A stretch of 64,000 nt of DNA, taken from positions 373,692,775 through 373,756,774 of the forward strand of contig CM022302.1 of the NCBI GenBank assembly GCA_011799875.1, given 5' to 3'. The notes below the pieces were generated by a model. It was not told the DNA's origin. It did no database searches and worked only from the letters and a program-made list of their open reading frames with translations. The position numbers and the translations under genes were made by a program. Positions 57,153-64,000 of this stretch are shown one piece after another. The stretch is from Thinopyrum elongatum. Lineage: Eukaryota > Streptophyta > Magnoliopsida > Poales > Poaceae. Within the stretch, counting starts at the first letter, position 1. The number at the start of each line of letters is the position of its first letter.

Positions 57153-58375
57153 AGGTCTATGCATAGATGAAATGCACGAGTAGAACAGAAAGAGTTGTGG
57201 GTGGTGATGGTCATACTGCTTACCACCAACATCTTATTTTGATTCAGCGGTATTGTAAGATGAAGCAGCCCAGACCAACCTTACATGTCCACATACATGA
57301 GACCGGTTCCACCGACAGACATGCAACTTTTTTTGCATAAAGGTGGCTGACGGGTGTCTGTTTCTCCTACTTTAGTTGAACCGAATTTGACTACGGCCGG
57401 TCCTTGAAGAAGGTTAAAACAACAAACTTGATAAATCACCATTGTGGTTTTTGCCGTAGGTAAGAATGGTTCTTGCTAGAAGCCCGTAGCAGCCACGTAA
57501 AACTTGCAACAACAAAGTAGAGGACGTCTAACTTGTTTTTGGAGGGCATGTTGTGATGTGATATGGTCAAGACATGATGTGATATACGTTGTTGTATGAG
57601 ATGATCATGTTTTGTAATATCGACAACCGACAGGAGACTTAGGGTTGTCTCTTAATTATTGTATGAAATGCAAGCACCATGTAATTGCTTTACTTTATCG
57701 CTATGCGTTAGCAATAGTTGTAGAAGCAATAGTTGTCGAGACGACCCCGACGCAACAATGGAGATCAAGGTGTCGAGTCGGTGATGATGGAAATCATGAC
57801 GATGCTTTGGAGATGGAGATCAAAAGCACAAGATGATGATGGCCATATCATGTCACATATTTTGATTGCATGTGATGTTTATCCTTTATGCATCTTATTT
57901 TGCTTAGAACGACGGTAGCATTATAAGATGATCCCTTCACAAAATTTCAAGATAAAAAGTGTTCTCGCCGAGTATGCACCGTTGCTAAAGTTCGTCTTTT
58001 CGAAGCACCTCGTGATGATCGGGTGCGATAGAATCTATGTTCACATACAACGGGTGTAAGACAGTTTTGCACATGCAGAATACTTAGGTTAAACTTGACG
58101 AGCCTAGCATGTATAGACATGGTCTCGGAACACTGGAGACCGAAAGGTCGAACGTGAGTCATATAGTAGATATGATCAACACAGAGATGTTCACCATTGA
58201 TGACTACCCCATCTCACGTGATGATCGAACATGGGTTAGTTGATTTGGATCATGTATCACTTAGATAACTTGAGGGATGTTAATTTAAGTGGGAGTTCAT
58301 TAGTAATTTGATTAATTGAACTTAATTTATCATGAACTTAGTCTTAACATTTTTGCATATCTATGTTGTAGATCA

Positions 58376-59158
58376 ATGGCCCGTGCTACCGTTCCCCTGA
58401 ATTTTAATGCGTTCCTAGAGAAAGCTAAGTTGAAAGATGATGGTAGCAACTACACGGACTGGGTTCGTAACTTGAGGATTATCCTCATTGCTGCACAGAA
58501 GAATTATGTCCTTGATGCAACGCTAGGTGACAGACCTACTGCAGGAGCTACTGCAGATGTTATGAACGTCTGGCAGACTCGATCTGATGACTACTCTATA
58601 GTTCAGTGTGCCATGCTTTACGGCTTAGAACCGGGACTTCAAAGATGTTTTGAACGTCATGGAGCATATGAGATGTTCCAAGAGCTGAAGTCGATATTTC
58701 AAGCTAATGCTCGGGTTGAGAGATATGAAGTCTCCAACAAGTTCTATAGCTGCAAGATGGAGGAGAATAGTTCTGTTAGTGAACACATACTCAAAATGTC
58801 TGGGTATCATAACCACTTGACTCAGCTGGGAATTGATCTTCCAGTTGAGAGTGTTATTGATAGAGTTCTTCAATCACTGCCACCAAGCTACAAAGGCTTC
58901 GTGATGAACTATAATATGCAAGGGATGGAGAAAACAATTCCCGAGCTCTTCGCGATGCTGAAATCAGCGGAGGTAGAAATCAAGAAGGAGCATCAAGTGT
59001 TGATGGTTGACAAGACCACTAGTTTTAAGAAAAAGGGCAAAGGAAAGAAAGGGAACTTCAAGAAGAATGGCAAACAAGTTGCCGCTCCCGTGAAGAAGCC
59101 CAAAGCTAGACCTAAGCCTGAAACTGAGGCTTCTACTGCAAAGGAAGTGGTCACTTGA
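58376..59158 (+). pseudogene. Angela-type gag, zinc knuckle mostly deleted
   Basis: Starts MARATVPLNFNAFLEKAKL at 58376, after TGTTGTAGATCA. The capsid region has DWVRNLRIILIAAQKN, VEHILKMSGYHNHL-like and VDRVLQSLPPSYKGFVMNYN-like segments. It ends in a lysine-rich tail. At about 59145-59158 the CCHC knuckle should begin, but only GHLKRNC remains, in another frame. A small deletion has removed its first cysteines and shifted the frame, so gag stops at 59156-59158. Confidence 0.87.
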
Positions 59159-62100
59159 AGCGGAACTGCCCCAAGTATTTGGCGGATAAGAAAGATGGCA
59201 AAGTGAACAAAGGTATATTTGATATACATGTTATTGATGTTTTCCTTACTAATGCTCGTAGTAGCGCCTGGGTATTTGATACTGGTTTGGTTGCTCATAT
59301 TTGTAACTCGAAACAGGAGCTGCGGAATAAACGAAGATTGGCTAAGGACGAGGTGACGATGCGTGTCGGGAATGGTTCCAAGGTCGATGTGATCGCCGTC
59401 GGCACGCTACCTCTACATCTACCTTCGGGATTAGTTTTATACCTTAATAATTGTTATTTGGTGCCAGCGTTGAGCATGAACATTATATCTGGATCTTGTT
59501 TATTGCGAGACGGTTATTCATTTAAGTCAGAGAATAATGGTTGTTCTATTTATATGAATAATATCTTTTATGGCCATGCACCCTTGATGAATGGTCTGTT
59601 CATGTTGAATCTCGATCGTAGTGATACACATATTCATAATATTGATGCCAAAAGATGCAAAGTTGATAATGATAGTGCAACGTATTTGTGGCACTGCCGT
59701 TTAGGTCATATTGGTGTAAAACGCATGAAGAAACTCCATACAGATGGACTTTTGGAATCACTTGATTATGAATCATTTGATACTTGCGAACCATGCCTCA
59801 TGGGCAAGATGACTAAAACTCCGTTCTCCGGAACAATGGAGCGATCTAAAGACTTATCGGAAATAATACATACCGATGTATGCGGTCCGATGAGTGTTGA
59901 AGCACGCGGCGGGTATCGTTATTTTCTAACCTTTAGAGATGATTTAAGTAGATATGGGTATATCTACTTGATGAAACACAAGTCTGAAACATTTGAAAAG
60001 TTCAAAGAATTTTAGAGTGAAGTAGAGAATCATCGTAACAAGGAAATAAAGTTTCTACGATCTGATCGTGGAGGTGAACATTAGAGTTACGAGTTTGGCC
60101 TTCATTTAAAACAATGTGGAATTGTTTCACAACTCACACCACCTGGAACACCACAGCGAAATGGTGTGTCCGAATGTCATAACCGTACTTTATTAGGTAT
60201 GGTGCGTTCTATGATGTCTCTTACTGATTTGCCTTTATCATTTTGGGGTTATGCATTAGAGACAGTCGCATTCACGTTAAATAGGGCACTGTCTAAATCC
60301 GTTGAGACGACACCGTATGAACTATGGTTTGGGAAGAAACCTAAGCTGTTGTTTCTTAAAGTTTGGGGATGCGACACTTATGTCAAAAGGCTTCAGCCTG
60401 ATAAGCTCGAACCCAAATCGGAGAAGTGCGTCTTCATAGGATACCCTAAAGAGACTATTGGGTACACCTTCTACCACAGATCTGAAGGCAAGATCTTTGT
60501 TGCTAAGAATGGGTCCTTTCTAGAGAAGGAGTTTCTCTCAAAAGAATTGAGTGGGAGGAAAGTAGAACTTGATGAGGTAATTGTACCTTCTCTCGAATTG
60601 GAAAGTAGCACATTAGAGAAAGTCGTTCCCGTGATGCCTACACCAACTAGAGAGGAAACTAGTGATGATGATCATGAAACTTCAGATCAAGTTTCTACTG
60701 AACTTCGTAGGTCAACCAGAACATGTTCCGCACCAGAGTGGTACGGTAATCCTGTCCTGGAAGTCATGTTATTAGACACGGTGAACCTACGAACTATGAA
60801 GAAGCTATGATGAGCCCAGATTCTGACAGATGGCTTGAGGCCATGAAATCTGAGATAGGATCCATGTATGAGAACAAAGTGTGGACTTTGGTGGACTTGC
60901 CCGATGATCGGCAAGCCATAGAGAATAAATGGATCTTCAAGAAGAAGACTGACGCTGATGGTAATGTTACTGTCTACAAAGCTCGACTTAGCGCAAAAGG
61001 TTTTTGACAAGTTCAAGGGGTTGACTACGATGACACTTCCTCACCCGTAGCGATGCTTAAGTTTGTCGGAATCATGTTAGCAATTGCTGCATTTTATAAT
61101 TATGAAATCTAGCAAATGGATGTCAAAACTACATTCCTTAATGGATTTCTTAAAGAAGAGTTGTATTTGATGCAACTAGAAGGTTTTGTCGATCCTAAAG
61201 GTGCTAACCAAGTGTGCAAGCTCCAGCGATCCATCTATGGACTGGTGCAAGCATCTCGGAGTTGGAATATACGCTTTGATGAGGTGATCAAAGCATATGG
61301 TTTTATACAGACTTACGGTGAAGCCTGTATTTACAATAAAGTGAGTGGGAGCTCTGTAGCATTTCTGATATTATATGTGGATGACATATTGTTGATTGGA
61401 AATGATATAGAATTTCTGGATAGCATAAAAGGATACTTGAATAAGAATTTTTCAATGAAAGACCACAGTGAAGCTGCTTATATATTGGGCATCAAGATCT
61501 ATAGGGATAGATCGAGACGCTTAATAGGACTTTCACAAAGAACATACCTTGACAAAGTTTTGAAGAAGTTCAAAATGGATCAGTCAAACAGAGGGTTCTT
61601 GCCTGTGTTACAAGGTATGAAATTGAGTCAGACTCAAAGCCCAACCACTGCAGAAGATAGAGAGAAAATGAAAGTCATTCCCTATGCCTCAGCCATAGGT
61701 TCTATCATGTATGCTATGCTGTGTACCAGACTTGATGTGTGCCTTGCCATAAGTTTGGCAGGGAGGTACCAAAGTAATCCAGGAGTGGATCACTGGACAG
61801 CGGTCAAGAACATCCTGAAGTACCTGAAAAGGACCAAGGATATGTTTATCGTTTATGGAGGTGACGAAGAGCTCGTCATAAATGGTTACGTCGATGCTAG
61901 CTTCGACACTGATCCGGATGACTCTAAGTCACAAACTGGATACGTATTTATATTGAATGGTGGAGCTGTCAGTTGGTGCAGTTCCAAGCAGAGCATCGTG
62001 GCGGGATCTACATGTGAAGCGGGGTACATAGCTGCTTCGGAAGCAGCGCATGAAGGAGTCTGGATGAAATAGTTCATATCCAATCTGGGTGTAATACCCA

Positions 62101-62357
62101 GTGCATCGGGTCCAATGAAAATATTTTGTGACAACACTGGAGCTATTGCCTTAGCGAAGGAATCCAGGTTTTATAAGAGAACCAAACACATCAAGAGATG
62201 CTTCAACTCCATTCGTGAAAAGGTCAAGGCTGGAGACATAGAGATTTGCAAAATACATACGGATCTGAATGTAGCAGACCCGTTGACTAAGCCTCTTCCA
62301 CGAGCAAAACATGATCAGCACCAAGACTCCATGGATGTTAGATTCATTACAATGTAA
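59158..62357 (+). pseudogene. Angela-type pol with several stops
   Basis: Order: protease WVFDTGLVAHICNS; GAG-pre-integrase [17 protein letters not shown]; integrase core with IIHTDVCGPM, RSDRGGEH and PQRNGVSECHN; RT with MDVKTTFLNGFLKEELY and YVDDILLIGND; RNase H with SFDTDPDDSKSQTGYVF and IFCDNTGAIALAKES, ending VADPLTKPLPR. Breaks: TAG at 60013-60015, TAG at 60082-60084, a frameshift near 60800, TGA at about 61005-61007, TAG at 61110-61112 and TAG at 62071-62073. The element cannot move by its own proteins. Confidence 0.9.
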
Positions 62358-62390
62358 TCTAGATTATTGACTCTAGTGCAAGTGGGAGAC

Positions 62391-64000
62391 TGAAGGAAAT
62401 ATGCCCTAGAGGCAATAATAAAGTTCTTATTTTATATTTCCTTATTCATGATCAAGGTTTATTATTCATGCTAGAATTGTATTGATCGAAAACTTAAATA
62501 CATGTGTGGATACATAAACAAATACCGTGTCCCTAGTAAGCCTCTACTAGACTAGCTTGTTGATCAAAGATTGTTAAGGTTTCCTAACCATAGACATGTG
62601 TTGTCACTTGATAATGGGATCACATCATTAGGAGAATGATGTGATGGACAAGACCCATCTGTTAGCTTAGCATATGATCGTTCAGTTTATTGCTATTGCT
62701 TTCTTAATGTCAAATACATATTCCTTCGACTATGAGATCATGAAACTCCCGGATACCGGAGGAATACCTTGTGTGCTATCAAACATCAGAACATAACTGG
62801 GTGATCATAATGATGCTCTACAGGTATCTTCGAAGGTGTCTGTTGAGTTGGCATGGATCGAGATTAGGATTTGTCACTCCGAGTATCGGAGAGGCATCTC
62901 TGGGCCATCTCGGTAATACACATCATAATAAGCTTGCAAGCAAAATGACTAAGGAGTTAGTTACAAGATGATGTATTACGGAATGAGTAAAGAGACTTGC
63001 CGGTAACGAGATTGAACTAGGTATGAAGATACCGACGATCGAATCTCGGGCAAGTAACATACCGACAGACAAAGGGAAATACGTATGTTGTCATAACAGT
63101 TCGACCGATAAAGATCTTTGTACAATATGTGGGAACCAATATGGGCATCCAGGTCCAGCTATTGGTTATTGACCGGAGAGGCGTCTCGGTCATGTCTACA
63201 TAGTTCTCGAACCCGTAGGGTCCGCACGCTTAACGTTCATTGACGATATAGTGTTATATGAGTTATATGATTTGGTGACCGAATGTTATTCGGAGTCCTG
63301 GATGAGATCACGGACATGACAAGGAGCTCCGGAATGGTCTGGAGGTAAAGATTGATATATAGGACGATGATATTTGGACACCGGAAGAGTTTCGGGAGGT
63401 ACCGAGTAGTCATCGGATCACCGGAAGGGGTTCTGGGAAGCCCCGGGAGGCTATATGGGCTTAATGGGCCAAAGGGAGGAACACACCAGCCCACAAGGGG
63501 CTGGTGCGCCCCTCTCCCTGGCCGCCGGCCCTAGGGGAAGGGAAGGGGGAGGGTTGGCCCCTCCTGCCTTTCCCTCCTCATGAGAGAAAGGAAAGGGGGG
63601 GGGCACCACCTCCCCCTGCCTTCCTCCCACGCACAAATTAGGAAAGGGGGGGGGGGCAAGGGCAGGAGCCCAAGGGGGATTCGCCCTCCCATGGGGCGCC
63701 TCCTGGCTGCCTCCCCTCTCCCCCTACCTATATATATGTGGGAGGGGGCGCCACACAAGGACCACGACAATCTCTTAGACGTGTGCGGCGCCCCTCTCCA
63801 CAGTTTCGTCCCTCGGTCATATTTTCGTAGTGCTTAGGCGAAGCCCTGCAGAGATAGGATCACCACCACCGTCACCATGCCGTCGTGCTGCCGGAACTCA
63901 TCCACTACTTCGCCCGTCTTGCTGGATCAAGAAGGCGAGGACGTCACCGAGCTGAACGTGTGCTGAACGCGGAGGTGCCGTACGTTCGGTACCTGATCGG
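62391..64000 (+). repeat. 3' LTR of the Angela-type element, cut by window edge
   Basis: Matches the 5' LTR from its first base. About 1.61 of the expected 1.78 kb is inside the window. Many single-base differences and short indels from the 5' LTR indicate an older insertion than the Gypsy. Confidence 0.93.

Larger units (their letters stand above)
55355..64000 (+). mobile_element. Angela/BARE1/WIS-type Copia retrotransposon (runs off edge)
   Basis: 5' LTR 55355-57138, PBS 57140-57152, gag 58376-59158, pol to 62357, polypurine tract GCAAGTGGGAGAC at 62378-62390, and 3' LTR from 62391, cut at 64000. LTR start GAAATATGCCCTAGAGGC and 1.78 kb length are typical of the BARE1/Angela/WIS family of Triticeae. 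The coding region has several stops and frameshifts. It sits inside the CACTA element. Confidence 0.93.

Overview
This window reads as nuclear DNA of a grass of the wheat/barley tribe (Triticeae). Evidence: a BARE1/Angela/WIS-type Copia element with its characteristic LTR start, Stowaway MITEs, a CACTA element, hAT and LINE remnants, nested LTR retrotransposons, spliced genes with canonical GT-AG introns, and GC-rich coding starts in AT-rich surroundings. I see no bacterial, organellar or viral genes, no tRNA or rRNA gene and no CRISPR array.

Only two host genes are well supported. The first (8212-14947, + strand) encodes a 143-residue single C2-domain protein in five exons. Its 4.6-kb second intron holds an antisense hAT transposase fragment and a retroposon tail. 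The second (23073-23369, - strand) is an intronless CLE signalling peptide precursor of 98 residues ending in RMVPQGPNPLHN. A fragment resembling an F-box is cut by the left edge.

The rest is mostly transposable elements. 1-7 kb: a LINE fragment lying between two arms of an inverted repeat, then GAGAGGCACGG-type tandem repeats, T-rich DNA and a 27-base C run. 15.5-22.4 kb: a degraded minus-strand Copia element with a GC-rich leader block. 24.5-45.0 kb: a complete minus-strand Copia element (TSD GTTCA) split by a younger minus-strand Gypsy element (30467-44560, TSD GGGAA). The Gypsy is internally rearranged: a piece of its own LTR, PBS and leader sits inside the RT gene, gag starts twice, and the two LTRs differ in length by about 1 kb. 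It also carries an extra ORF upstream of gag whose segment order resembles a double-stranded-RNA-binding domain. 45.5-46.9 kb: a TIR element with a decayed ORF. 47.3-49.1 kb: a LINE 3' half with a long open frame. 49.5-55.35 kb: a CACTA element whose minus-strand gene joins a transposase-accessory region, a 10-residue repeat tract and a Ulp1-like (C48) protease domain over several exons. 55355-64000: an Angela/BARE-type Copia element interrupting the CACTA and running off the right edge.

The element coding regions are all broken. Many of the stops look like C-to-T changes at CAG, CGA or TGG codons, as expected from deamination of methylated cytosine in silenced DNA. LTR comparison by eye gives the nested Gypsy fewer differences (about 0.6%) than its host Copia (about 3.5%), in agreement with the insertion order.
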